Origin: Eutreptiella sp. 'Long Island Sound 2002'
Taxonomy: Eukaryota; Euglenozoa; Euglenophyceae; Eutreptiales; Eutreptiaceae
Assembly (NCBI GenBank): GCA_964036045.1
Contig: OZ038392.1
Coordinates: forward strand, 36,283,330 to 36,347,329
Length of the DNA: 64,000 bases
Direction: 5' to 3'
Shown here: positions 45,330 through 56,133 of the stretch, in pieces
Position numbering within the stretch: position 1 is the first letter of the stretch
Layout: each line of letters opens with the position of its first letter
The notes under the pieces: model-generated
The model's input: only the letters and a program-made list of their open reading frames with translations
What the model was told of the DNA's origin: nothing
Database searches by the model: none
Made by a program: the position numbers and the translations under genes

Positions 45330-46545
45330 ATTTTTGCTTGTCCGTCCATCCCGCTTGTCTGTCCATCCTGCCCGTCCATCCGTCCCGTCCGTCTGTCCCG
45401 TCTGTGCATCCCGCTTGTTTGTCCATCCCGCAGACATCCCACTAGCGTCTGGCAAAGAAACTGGTTCTCAGGAGCGATCGGCCCCATATCAACGGCCGCT
45501 CAGTAATACCCGCGCCCCGCACCACCGGAACTCAGTAGGAACGTGCTGCGTCCAGTGTGTGGCTCAGTAGGACCCTGCTCCATCCGATCATGTCTGAGCC
45601 AGCAGATGCTAGTGGCAAGGCTGGTTCCGCCCGTTTGTGTGTCCCGCCTGTCTGTCTATCCCGCCCGTCCGTCTGTCCCGCTTGTGTGTCCGTCCTGCTT
45701 GCGTGTCCGTCCCGCTCGTCCGTCCGTCCCACCCGTTCATCTGCCTGTCCGTCCGTCTCACTTGTCTGTCCATCCCGCGTGTCCGCCTGTCGCACCCGCC
45801 CGTCTGCTCGTCTGTCCATCCCGCTTATCTGTCCGTCCAGCTTGTCCGCCCCACTTGTCCATCCGTCCCGCCTGTCCATCCGTCCTGCTTGTCCGCCTAT
45901 CCCGCCCGTCTGTCCTTACCACCTGTCCATCCGTCCCACCCATCCGTCTGCGCCTCCTGTCTGCCCCTCCCGCTTGTCCACCGGCCCTGCCCGTCTGTCC
46001 ATCCCTCTTGTCTGTCCGTCCCGCCTATCCTTGGGAGGCCGGGTTTTCGTTTCCAGTGTGGGGGGGGGGTCGATAGAGCCCTCCGGCCAGACCCCCCCCC
46101 CCCCAAAAAAGGGCTCAATTGACAGGACCCCCAAAATCCTACCGAGACTGACCCCCGGGCCTCGGAGGTGACCCAGACCCAAAAATCAGGAAAAAAAAAT
46201 GGGATTTTTGGAATCAGCGCGTCGAGGGGGTTCAGAAAAATCATCATTTGCCATATATTTGGTGGAAAAAAAATCGACCAATTTTAATGCTCTACAAATT
46301 TTTCAGACTTCATCATGACTGATTAATGGTGCCTGTCAATTGAGCCATTTTCCCGAACCCCCTCCCCCCCAGTTTTTGGGGGCTCTATTGACCCCCCCCC
46401 CCCCCTGAAGTGAAAACCCGACATGCCCTTCCATCCCACCTGTCCGTCCGCCCCGCTCGCGGGCCAGTCCGTCCTGCCCGCCTGTCCGTCCGCCCCGCCC
46501 ATCCGTCCGTCCCGCTTGTCTGTCTGTCTGGACCGTACTTGGAAT
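45330..46545. repeat. Degenerate CCGTCCGTC(T)GTCCCGCTTGT minisatellite, interrupted
   Basis: Pyrimidine-rich tandem words of GTCCGTCC, GTCTGTCC and CCCGCTTGTC fill 45,330-46,030 and resume at 46,430-46,545. All three plus frames are open and Pro/Ser/Cys-rich for this reason only. The gap is a foldback element. Confidence 0.9.
46038..46422. mobile_element. Foldback/MITE-like element inside the minisatellite
   Basis: The left end (46,038-46,125) and the right end (46,333-46,422, reverse complement) share GGGTTTTC, a G run, GGTCRATAGAGCCC and GGCTCAATTGACAGG in the same order. This gives inverted repeats of about 90 bp around about 205 bp of A/T-rich sequence, with no open frame of note. Minisatellite words continue on both sides, so it inserted into the array. 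Confidence 0.75.
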
Positions 46546-48677
46546 TTCAAGGCAGCCACAAACTGCCATGGGCGAATAATGCCAAACGTTGGCCTTCATC
46601 CATCACTGTCTGTTGTCGGCTGACCACAACACACAACATCACCCGCTTGCTTCTCAACAGTGCTTTTGTAAGAGGTAGCTGCGGTTTGTGTTTTGTTATC
46701 CTTCTTCGATCACATTTTGCAGGGCACATGGCAAAATCAATGAAACCTAAGTGTAGGGGGACGATGGGTTGTGATGAATGTGCTCTTGTCTGTAGGGCAT
46801 GGGCACATCAAATCAGAAGGTCAGGACGAAGCATTGTGACATGATGAATTTAGACTGCCTGTGTACCCTACGTACACTGGCAAGATTTCGAAACTCAAGC
46901 GCAGTAATCTATCTCTCCACACTAAACATGAAATCCGCAAGAGGATCCTTGCAACAAGAGTTGCAAGTTAATCCTGTGCAAAATTCAATGCGCAGATGAT
47001 GATCTTGATGCCAATGACTTTGTAACTCAATACCCTACCAAATACTGCAACCAGCTGTGCGGTTATTACTCCACTGCTGCATACATGCATGCTGGGTCAG
47101 GGCGGAGTAAGGGCATCCCCTCTGAATTCTTTCATTCTATTCTTTCATTCTTGCTCAACCCAACCACCTCTAAATATCATTGATAAATTTGTGACAGATT
47201 TAAGCTCGCACCCTAGCATGGTATAGAGCTAGGAATAAGGGTGGTTTGGCACTGGCTGAACTGCATGGCATCTAGTGGAGTAGTATCAAGTCCTACAGCA
47301 TGTGGACTCAGGCATCTGGCACCATGGCATTTCCCATTTGTAGGGGCAATTCCCACTAGTATGGCATGTGCACACATTTCGGAATCTCCCCATGGCAATT
47401 TTACCCGCCTGCCCATTCCATTCCCAGTTTTAACACATATGTCGACAGCAACCTAATTGAAAATGTGCCGGTCTCATGCCAAGCACAACAAACATCAACT
47501 CCTTGTTTGCGGGTGTATTCCTGTGCTGCCTACATGGAGGGGGTCAAAAGCCCCATGCACCATGCGCCATGCAAAATGCTTTACTTTGCCTTCCTTTGCA
47601 GCAATCGACAACGAAGATTGCTCAATTGCTTCCCAAAAAATAAAATAAAAATAAAATCTGAATGCAAAACTTACCCCTGCTGCCACTTGCACAAGCACTG
47701 CTGGAGACAGGCAAAACAATGGTCAGACAGGGATCCTGTACATAGAGAAGGAATGCCATGCGCTGTGGGGGTAGGGGGGGGCTGTTGCCATTTCAAAGAT
47801 GAGTGAGCATGCCGGTTGGTACACGCACTCATTAACCTTTTGAGGAGGGAATGTGTGGGTGGGGAGGGTTGGCCCCATTACGCCAACATTTGCTCCAAAA
47901 CAAACCCAAACAAATAAAAATGGGCTGCAGCCTGAGGCAGATCACAGCAACAACTCTTCACAGGCATGCCACAGCCCCTTTTTCACACTACAACCGGCTC
48001 ATAAAAAATGTCACCTTGCATTCTTGGCTACAAAAATGTGGTCAGGAAAACAACAGGCACGAGTGGCCCTGAAAAGATGCACCGGCCCCTCGAAATCAGG
48101 GGGGAAGGGAGGGGCGAGTGCATGGAGGCTATCAGTCACCGGCCACCCGCCCCCCAGCCACCCTCGAATGGATGGACCCTCACGAAGTACCTGCAGGACC
48201 GGCGCCCCCCCTTTCCCAACTTCACCACAACTTCCACCAGCGCAGCGGTCACGCTGGTTTCCAAAACGGGGGTCTGGGGAAGGGGGTCTGAAGGCGCGTT
48301 CGCAGACTGCAGGGGTCAGGGACAGACCCGTGGTCAGAAGCGGGCGTGCACGCTTGCGCATGCTTACTTTCGATGGCTGTGCACGCTTACGCACGAGTAC
48401 ACCCCAACACTCCGCACGCTTGTGCACGCTTGGGCCTCGGGGACACAGAGGGGGACCTCCTGCTTAATCATGCACAGGTTCTCTGCAGAAAAAAATTGGT
48501 GCTGGAATTTTTGTTTAAGAGCCCTGTGCGCGGATAAAGCACTTAAGGGGCTTTCCGGTAAAAAAAAATGCACACTGGCGCACGCTTGCGCACGCTCACC
48601 CCTGGTCTGTGCGCGCGCTTCTACCCACGTGTCTAGTCAGGGATGCCCATGGCTTTTGTCGGTGAGTCTCCACACAC

Positions 48678-48975
48678 CTGCCGAACGTGCCGCAGTTGTT
48701 CTGCCTTTGGTTTGGGTAGGTGGGTTGGTAGGCACAAGGCCCAGGACTGCTCTCGGTGATGGAGCTAGCTGCTGTCCGCTTCTGGCGAGGGAACGATGCC
48801 GGCGCACGGTAGCCTCCCTGAGGGACATTGTACGCGCAGGGCCCGGGGCTCTCAGAAAAGGCGTTGACACGGCCAGTCCGTGCAGAGCGCGATGAGCGGC
48901 TGAACGGCACGCCCTTCTTGGACAGCAGGGACTCGTTCGCGGAGTACTGGCAGGGCCCTGGACTGTCGTCCCTTC
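48678..48975 (-). CDS. Internal exon of the STPGR protein gene
   Basis: On the minus strand the exon is bounded by the acceptor CTTTGGTGCAG and the donor CGGCAG|GTGTGTGG. It encodes three STPGR repeats: RDDSPGPCQYSANESLL, SESPGPCAYNVPQGGYRAP and TESSPGPCAYQPTYPN, and closes with the typical GTFGR. The repeats are about 35-40 residues apart. The exon is G/C-richer at third positions than the surrounding DNA, as expected of a working host gene. Confidence 0.75.
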
Positions 48976-50064
48976 CTGCACCAAAGAGGGCCAGGCGAGA
49001 GTGACCACTTGCAAGCAATGAGCCGGTAGCCATCCCCTTCGCTGTTCTTTGCATATTTCAATTCCCATGAAATTCTGAGCATTTTGACTACACATAAGTG
49101 GGGGCGAACCACCTTGCAAAGGTTGTTATATCAAAACCAGGTGGGGCCACAGATAGGGGAAACGCCACATAGGACCCTTTGTTGGGCCATTCATGTACCA
49201 TAGACCAAGGGGTCAACACCAGGGTTTTGCTGTGCAAAAGATGAACATGTACATGTAAGAAATCACACGCGCAAAACCTTCATGCTACCCGTTCAACAAA
49301 CAATTTTGCTTTGCTTCATGAAAGAAGAACATGTCACAAGGCACATTTTGTGTCCACTACATCCTTGTATGCAAACCTGCCCATTGACAGCAGCTAGAAT
49401 GGCTACCTCGGCATCTGAAGCATTAGGGACCATCCTTGCAAGTCAGCCCTGCATATTTGAAAGCTTGCCACCATCATAAAGGCCCCAGGTTCCCGAAGGC
49501 AACACACATGCAAACCCGACCAGTGCAAAATGCGCTGTAATTGCCGTAAACACCTGTTTTGAGACCTCAGGTTCAGTCCCGCCTGCCTTGCAAAGTGAAA
49601 AGATGGCCACAGAGTTGTCTGGATTTGGCCTTCTTGTAGCAGCCCTTGGCTTAGTGGTTGGGGTCTCAGCACACAAAGCATGCCCCAGGCCCCTTGCTGC
49701 TTGCTCCAGCTAACTCAGGGGACACCTATGTGGTGGTTAGGGCTTCAATTGTTGTTTGCTCACATATGTGATCACCAGGTCACCATCAAATCTTCAATTA
49801 TGTCCTCTTGTGCCCTTGAAGCACGCTCCATGGACTTCAATGGCGCGTCCAAGGGCTGTTCCTACGAGGACATTGGCCTTCATCATGGCCCTTCCGGCGT
49901 AGTAAGCCCCATGATCACCACAAAGTCCTACAGGTCTGTGAGTCCCATACCATAGGGCTTTTTGGTGGTCAACGGGTCCGCCAAGCGTACCCTGGGACAT
50001 TGAAAACATCGGCTTCCCCCAGTGAACAGGTTTTTTTTGTTTTTTTGAAGTTCATGTTGCCCAA

Positions 50065-50290
50065 GAATGCCCAATGTTAAGCCTTTTAATGCAATGTGTA
50101 AAATGCACACCATGAAGTGCGTGGAGAGCACACTGTGCAATGTGCAAAGTGCGCTTTGTAATTCTTTCTGCAAATGCGCATTGTGCAAGTTGCAGGGTGC
50201 AAAGTGCAAAGTGCACACAGTACACATTGTGCAGTGTGAAATGTGTGTAGTGTGCAAAGTGCAAAAGCACAGTGTGCAGTGTGGAAGTAC
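50065..50290. repeat. Degenerate GTGCA repeat
   Basis: Irregular GTGCAATGTGCAAAGTGC words, the same family as at 3,265-3,510. Confidence 0.8.
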
Positions 50291-50400
50291 ATGATGTACG
50301 GGCGGGGGGGGGGAGGGGCAACCCCTTGGTTCTAGACGCCAACTAACCCCCCAACTAACTGTTGGCCGGGGGCCCCTTGGGGGGAGGAGGGGGGGGCTCA

Positions 50401-50465
50401 CTCTGACCCTAGCCTAGGGTGAGAGCTAGGGCTAGGGTTAGGGCTAGGGTTAGGGCTAGGGTCAC
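50401..50465. repeat. Interstitial telomere-like repeat (GGGCTAGGGTTAGGG)
   Basis: Alternating GGGTTA and GGGCTA units, about eight in all. Confidence 0.75.
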
Positions 50466-50540
50466 CGAGCTGGTGGAACCAGTCTTGGTTTTATAACCCT
50501 TTTTAGTGTCTAGGGTGGACCTACGAGGTTTAGCAGCAGC

Positions 50541-50570
50541 AGCAAGCAAGCAAGCAAGCAAGCAGCAGCA
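50541..50570. repeat. (CAAG)n / (CAG)n microsatellite
   Basis: AGCAAGCAAGCAAGCAAGCA followed by CAGCAG. Confidence 0.85.
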
Positions 50571-52589
50571 CGGGCGAAATGGGGAACAATCAGATCTCCG
50601 TCGTGGTGCTTCAGATTCGGGTGAAATTTTGGTGCCTGATACCTATGGGTGTGAAGTACAATCACACAAAGTTTGAGCAAGAAACTCAACGGTGGCGGCC
50701 GGGAACGGGATTCGCAAGTGGCGGACCTCAGTTTCAAAACCTGCAGTTTAGGGCCAAAAACAGCCATTTTTGGGCCAAAAAAGCCCTGGAACACATTCAA
50801 AACGGCCAAACGAAGGGAAACGGTGGGTACACTCCACGTGCGGCTTGACTTCCCCGTGTCAACGAGCTCTTTGCGGCCCTCTAACTCCATGATACGTCCC
50901 GGAAACGGCCCAAAAAGGCCCCCAGAAGCTCCAAATGCCGACAGCCACAAACCAAGAATAGGCCATATCTTTGGCTACATGGCTCAAAATGCGATTCCGA
51001 GGGCACCCACTCCACCCGCAACCCCCCACTTTTTGTGGTTTCCACCCCTCACAATTGCCCAAACGGACGCCTAGACCCCAATACCTAGGCCCACTATGCT
51101 GCGGCAAGCTGCAAGCTCAAGCCCAAACAGGTGGGTGCCCAAATGGGTCCTAGACCATGTGCGACGCTAAAACAAGTGTTTTTGGACCGTTTTGAGCTTG
51201 TGGTGGCCCATTATGGTCCTCCGAAAATCCCAAAATGCCTTGAAAATGGGCTGTTTTGGGACCAAAAATGGGTCAAAAATGGGTCAAAAACGCATTTTTC
51301 CAAACCTCATCCTAGACCATTTGGGGTGCACAAACGGGTGAAATGAGCCCATTTTGAGCCGATTTTGGGGCATTTTGGCCCCTCAGAAGTCCAAAAAGCC
51401 TTGAAAGTGGGCCTCGTGGTGATGGGGTTCACTTGCAAGCTGATTTCACTTTGTCAAGAGCCATCAATGTGTGAATCATTCTTGATGTCCCTCACCAGTC
51501 ATAGCTGATGTTCCCTCCCCCACCAGCTCGGTCCCAATATTCAGTCTTGATTAGGTGTAGGGTTAGAAGTAGGCTAAGGGTTGGGGGTGGGCGTTAGAGT
51601 CAAGGTTGGGTTTAAGGATAGTGTTGGGGTGCAAAGGGGACAAAATTTTCCTTAGGGCACATTTGGTGTTCATGGAGCATCGGGCGCCCATGGACGCCTG
51701 AGGGCGACACCTTTGGCAACTAACTGTTGGCTGGAGGCCCCTAGGGTGGGGTTGAGGTTGAGGTTGAGGTATCCCGGGGCCTGTACCGGGTTGGCCGTCG
51801 TCGGAGGGCTATCGCACTCTCCTTCTACCGTGGGTGCCCACCCCTGATCGGGCTGCGCACCGCTCTGCCGTGCTTGCCACTGCGCCCCTCGGGAGCCCAA
51901 CCCGAGATCGGGCTGTCTCGTCCGCTTAAGGGAGGGGGGGGGGGGCTGGGTGTGTTTTGGGGGGGGTGTCGCGGTACCCTATAGGGCGGGGGGGTGCCCC
52001 GTGTTTTCTGGCCCCAACAGGGGGTCCAGCCCACGGCCAGCACCCTCGCTTTGTGGTGGCTGAAATTTGGGGGGGGGGGGGGGGGCAGGGGTAGTTGGCG
52101 TCCTAGGACCCGCGGAGTCGCCCCCCCGCGATGTACGGTGTGCCAAGTGGGAGCACAATCAGTCAATCAGTAAAGTCATTCAGAAGCCCCCACCCCAGTC
52201 CAAACACCTACACAGGGTGAAAAAACATGAAAAGAGGGTCTAAATCATGCTTACATGGGATACTTGATCGTTGTGAATGGTCCAAATATCACAAAAAAAA
52301 ATGGTTTCGAAAATTCCATTGTCTTCGGCAAGTCCACCTCGTCAAGAATCACCCAAAACCCAAATAGGGTGAAAAACACATAAAAACATGCCCAAAACAT
52401 GCCTTAAATAGGTTGGATGTCAAGAAAAAGAGTTTTGGACACTTCGATTTTCGACCTGTACAGGGTTAAAAACTGCATAAGCAGGTTGTGTACTAGTCCA
52501 TTGGGTTGCCATGCCTAGACAAGGCCGCGCTACCACAGCAGGGGCACAAGGCACCGCAGCACTGTGTTGCACAAGGGAGACATACTGTT

Positions 52590-52760
52590 GAAATTGATAT
52601 TGCGACGTGCCCTTGTTATGACCCCCCCAGGGGTTGACACGCTTGGATGTGAATCATAAGCGCTGGGCCCTGGCGTTACTTCACCACCCATCTCCAGGCG
52701 CCCGGAGGCGGAGTTGCTGCGGAAGCGTGAGGAGCCACCGATTTTGATACCTTTGACAGT
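52590..52760 (-). CDS. Upstream exon of the STPGR protein gene
   Basis: The minus-strand frame contains IKIGGSSRFRSNSASG, then EVTPGPSAYDSHPSVS and TPGGVITRARRNINF. TPGPSAYD is an STPGR core. The exact splice sites are unclear: an AG lies near 52,757 and no clean GT donor was settled on the 3' side. It lies 3.6 kb upstream of the exon at 48.7-49.0 kb on the same strand, so I place it in the same gene; a separate gene is possible. Confidence 0.55.
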
Positions 52761-53840
52761 GAAACAGCAACCGTAGGTGACGAAGTAGAAGCGAAACGAG
52801 GCAGACCCATCGAGTGGGTGAGCGAGAGGGCACAGTGCTGGCGAAACCTGACCAGCAAACCCCCCCACCACCCCTCAACGCCATCCAAGCATAATGCAAG
52901 GGGCCTCTGGATGGACTTCGCCACGGATTCCATGCAGCATGCGGACTGTTTGCCACCTCCAATCCACGTAAATTGTGCACAAATGAGTTGCACTCTGTGG
53001 CACGCACACACGCACGCACGCACGCGCGCACACACACACAGGATTGGATTGGATTGGATCGGAATTGCGGGTTTTCCTCACTAGTTCCTCGTAACTAGCC
53101 CCCCAGGGATGTCTCAGCTCCGAGGATGTTTGTGTTTGTGACCGTGTTCGTGTTGTTCTCTTGTGCTGTTGTGCCTTGTGGTGTATGCTCTGGGTGTCTG
53201 GCTGTTTGCATCTACCTGCTTTCGTGTGATTTCTCTTCCTCCTGCTGTTTTTGTGTCTGTTGCCTGCTGTAATTCTCCATGGACAATTCAATCCAAGCCC
53301 CAATCTGTGTGCCCACTGTGGTTTCTTGCTCGCGCCCCTGCGTGTTCGCCCTTCCCTGGGCTTTTTTCGTTCCCTTGGTGGTCCCCACTTGGAACCCTGG
53401 GCCTCTGGTGCGGCGCATCCCCTCCCCTTGGCTCTCACCCTGTTTTAAGCCCCTAGCCCCCCTGCCCCTGACCCTCCCTGAACACACATGCACTGAGCCT
53501 GTCGGGTAGCTTTCACTGCATTGACGGTGCTCTTGGTGTCTGCAGATGTCGCCACTGGTTCCCCCTTGTGTCCTTTATCTCCTGTAGTATGGAGGTGGGT
53601 GTTGCCCCTGTGGCTGCCAATACTGGCCCCCATACCACCCCTTACCCCCCTTGCCTTTACCGATGTGCCGTGGCTTCTTCTTGGGTATCGCTCCTTTGTG
53701 ATCCACATCTGCAGAGGAGCGAGAGGTGTGTGGTAGGGATCCCGTGGGTGCCATCGTCCCTCGTGCTCACCACCACCCCTTTGTATCGCTCCCACGTGAC
53801 CTCCCCTGTAACCCATCCCTTCTCTCTGGGCACGTATCTC
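52761..53840. other. No recognisable gene
   Basis: Has a (CACG)/(CA)n microsatellite at 53,003-53,040 joined to (GGATT)n at 53,041-53,060. The 5' end of the STPGR gene may start here. The rest shows no motif. Confidence 0.45.
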
Positions 53841-54452
53841 TCATGGGGCATGAAGAGGATCCAGTACACCGCATCCCCCTGGCGGTGTCATTGTTGCACC
53901 GTCTGGCTGATGATGTCCCCACTGCCCCCCAACCAGGCCACCCACACTCTGGGCACTTTCGGGTGCCACGTCGTGAGGTACACCCCCCCCCCCCACCAGG
54001 ACCACATGCGCCACTTGTGCCTGCTGCCCCTTTCGTACGACACTGATTGCCCCCCATAGGTGTTTGGGGTCCACGCTCTTGGTGCTGCGGGGTGGGGTAT
54101 CCCCCCTGCCCATCAGTACTTCCGAGTTGATCCCTGGTACCCGGCTGTGTGTCAGGTGGGGTCTGCCTTCGTCCCCTGGCGCAGTCCCCCACCCTTCATA
54201 CACCCACGTGTGTGCCATTTCCAGCACCCGATACACAAAGGCGTGAGGGTCCGTAACTCCCTCTTTGCGTAGGCCCTTGACCACTCCTTGCACGGGCCCC
54301 CTCCCCAGTACCACTGGCCATAGGCTCTCCCGCTCTCCCATGCGGTATTGTATTTGGAGCACCCTGCTTGGGTGTGTCCACACGATATGTAGACCCCTCC
54401 GAAAGCGTACTCCTCCCCACCGGTATTGCACATGTCCCTCCGGTGTCCCCAA
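53841..54452 (-). pseudogene. Unrecognised open frame downstream of the RNase H-like region
   Basis: A 203-codon minus-strand frame rich in Gly, Val and Trp, following the zinc-like stretch at 54.5-54.6 kb. No domain recognised. Its position suggests the 3' end of the same degraded retroelement. Confidence 0.3.
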
Positions 54453-54478
54453 TTCATGTGCTAGTGCTTTCCCCCCAT

Positions 54479-55180
54479 CTAGTGCAGCACCATGTGTTTT
54501 AGACCCGAGCAGTCATGCATGGCATGTATGTGTAGGTGGTGTACCCACATACCACAGTGTGCGCACTCTTGTACCTCGGCCTCCGGCTCCCACTCTGGTA
54601 TGTCCGGGAACATTGCCCACGCTCGCAGCTCTCCCACCGTCTGATGTGTAGTGGTTGTAACTTTTCCCACTCCTTCATCGCTCCCTTGAGCTCTGTAATC
54701 TCCCCCGGCCACTCCCACTATTGTGGCTTTGACTCTTGTGCCCTATAGACCTTGAGGTGCGGCGTATCTTGTTGTTGTAGGTATTTCTTAGGGTTAGCCA
54801 CCGGCTTGTTGCAGTGCGTCAGGAAGACGGCACTGTCCCCCATCCACACTTGCGCCACTTCCCATTGTGTACCCCCCCACTCGCCCCCTTTCGTGCCCCT
54901 GCGTCTGGGGCAGGCGATGGGGTCTCTGTCCCCCGTGTCGTGCTGTGCCTGCACCCACACCCACTCCACCGGTTGGGATAGGCTATGTACATGGGTCACC
55001 ACTATGTCTAGGACATTGTGGGGTCTGTAGGTCAGCGTGCCCTCTTGCATCCTTTGCACTGCCGCCATATTGTCTGAGCACGCTAGCAACCTCTCCACCT
55101 GTTGTGCCCCCTGCTTCAGCCATTCACTGATGGCGCCGTGTCCTGCTATGGGAGGTAGTAACCTTCGACACGGAGGCCCT
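54479..55180 (-). pseudogene. Degraded RNase H and Cys/His segment, LINE-like
   Basis: The minus strand reads AISEWLKQGAQQVERLLACSDNMAAV, with the Glu and Asp spacing of RNase H, then RPHNVLDIVVTHVHSLSQ and WVWVQAQHDTGDRDPIA, close to the usual W-V-x-x-H...A-D end. After a frame change, ECAHCGMWVHHLHIHAMHDC gives a C-x2-C...H...C cluster like those near the C-terminus of some non-LTR elements. No RT domain was found, so the assignment is tentative. (The first motif is split here as AISEWLKQG and QQVERLLACSDN.). Confidence 0.4.
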
Positions 55181-55477
55181 CTCCACTACGGTGGTGGAAG
55201 CCACCATGATTGGGGCAGGGGTGATGGGGGGACGTATGTGCACTTTCTGGGGGGCAATGCCAACCCGGTGGGGGGACACCAAAAGGTGCGCAGGGGTGCG
55301 GGAAAATTGGCTTGCGCGGGGGGGGGGGGGGTGTCGTTGGAGCCCCTTTTCTGGACCCCCCCCTCCTTGGCTCCCGTGACGGGGCCTTGAAAAAGGTCAT
55401 AGATGGTGGCAAATAAAATTGAACTTCCATTGAGAGGGGGGGGGGGGGGTGGCAGCAGTGGTGGTATTTATGTCCGG
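55181..55477. other. No gene seen; G runs
   Basis: Spacer with two long G runs (about 55,320-55,332 and 55,437-55,449). Confidence 0.6.
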
Positions 55478-55975
55478 TCAATTCCGGCTACATCCCATAG
55501 CAACAAAAAAATTGAGGAGATGTAGCGCCCCACCTTGGCCTCCTGCTGCCACAGACGATTGAGAGGCGGAAGTCAAAGACGACACATCAGAGAAATCGGA
55601 ATCAGAACTTGAGGTGTCATTGCTTGAGTCAGAGCTAGAGTTGGAGTCCGATTCAGATGCAGAGCTGGAGGTGGAGCATGTGGAAGAGGCTGAAGTGGTA
55701 GGATGTGATGAAGGAGCATAGTTGGGATCAGCCAATTCGGAAGCAACGTCACGTCTTTCTGAGAAACACTCTGGACAAAACCAGGAAGAATGAGGGATGC
55801 AGGCAAAAGGGGGGACACAACACCGCTGATGATAGCCCACAGTGGTACTATGGTCACAATCACAAATCAAGATATCATTCCCCTCAGATGTCTCACCGCT
55901 CAAATAGATTGTGTAGACAATATCTAATCCATCAGAGTCCGGTTCAGTTTCCAGGACGTCTTGCACATGGGCCAT
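55478..55975 (-). CDS. PHD-finger protein, C-terminal part with Ser-rich acidic tail
   Basis: The minus-strand frame is open from about 56266; a sensible start is Met at 55975 (MAHVQDVLETEPDSDGLD). ILICDCDHSTTVGYHQRCC followed by PPFACIPHSSWFCPECF fits the second half of a PHD finger: C-D...H-x2-C...P...I-P...W-x-C-P-x-C. A tail of about 70 residues is nearly all Ser/Asp/Thr. PHD fingers read histone tails; here the first two Cys are weak, so the fold may be partial. It lies back-to-back with the plus-strand gene at 56.1 kb and the two might share a promoter. Confidence 0.5.
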   Translation of the reverse strand: MAHVQDVLETEPDSDGLDIVYTIYLSGETSEGNDILICDCDHSTTVGYHQRCCVPPFACIPHSSWFCPECFSERRDVASELADPNYAPSSHPTTSASSTCSTSSSASESDSNSSSDSSNDTSSSDSDFSDVSSLTSASQSSVAAGGQGGALHLLNFFVAMGCSRN

Positions 55976-56133
55976 TTCAGCACTCTCTACAGGCAAGCAG
56001 AAGTTGTGGATGTCCAAAAAAAAAAGCAGACTGTCCGCGTGCTGTGAAGCAGTTGGTACCGGTAGATCACTTGTCGCGCGACTGCCCCCTTGTGAAAGCA
56101 AAGCGTGCATGTGTGCGATCCCTCCCAGCCCCC

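Larger units (their letters stand above)
44385..48677 (-). other. Presumed intron of the STPGR gene
   Basis: About 4.3 kb between the GT donor at 48677 and the AG acceptor at 44385. It contains the CCGTCC minisatellite with its nested foldback element, and from 48.34 to 48.60 kb a repeat of GCGCACGCTTGCGCACGCT words. Additional small exons could be hidden here. Confidence 0.4.
48976..52589. other. Presumed intron or spacer; simple repeats, no gene recognised
   Basis: Includes the GTGCA repeat (50.07 kb), telomere-like GGGTTAGGGCTAGGG (50.4 kb), (CAAG)n (50.54 kb) and poly-G runs near 51.93 and 52.07 kb. From 50.57 to 51.40 kb the sequence is rich in GGCCAAAA and TTTTGGGCC words. No STPGR core found between the exons. 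Confidence 0.45.

Noticed and set aside
45543-46171. Long Pro/Cys/Ser-rich open frames
   Set aside because: They are open in all three plus frames because the GTCC-type minisatellite lacks stop codons.
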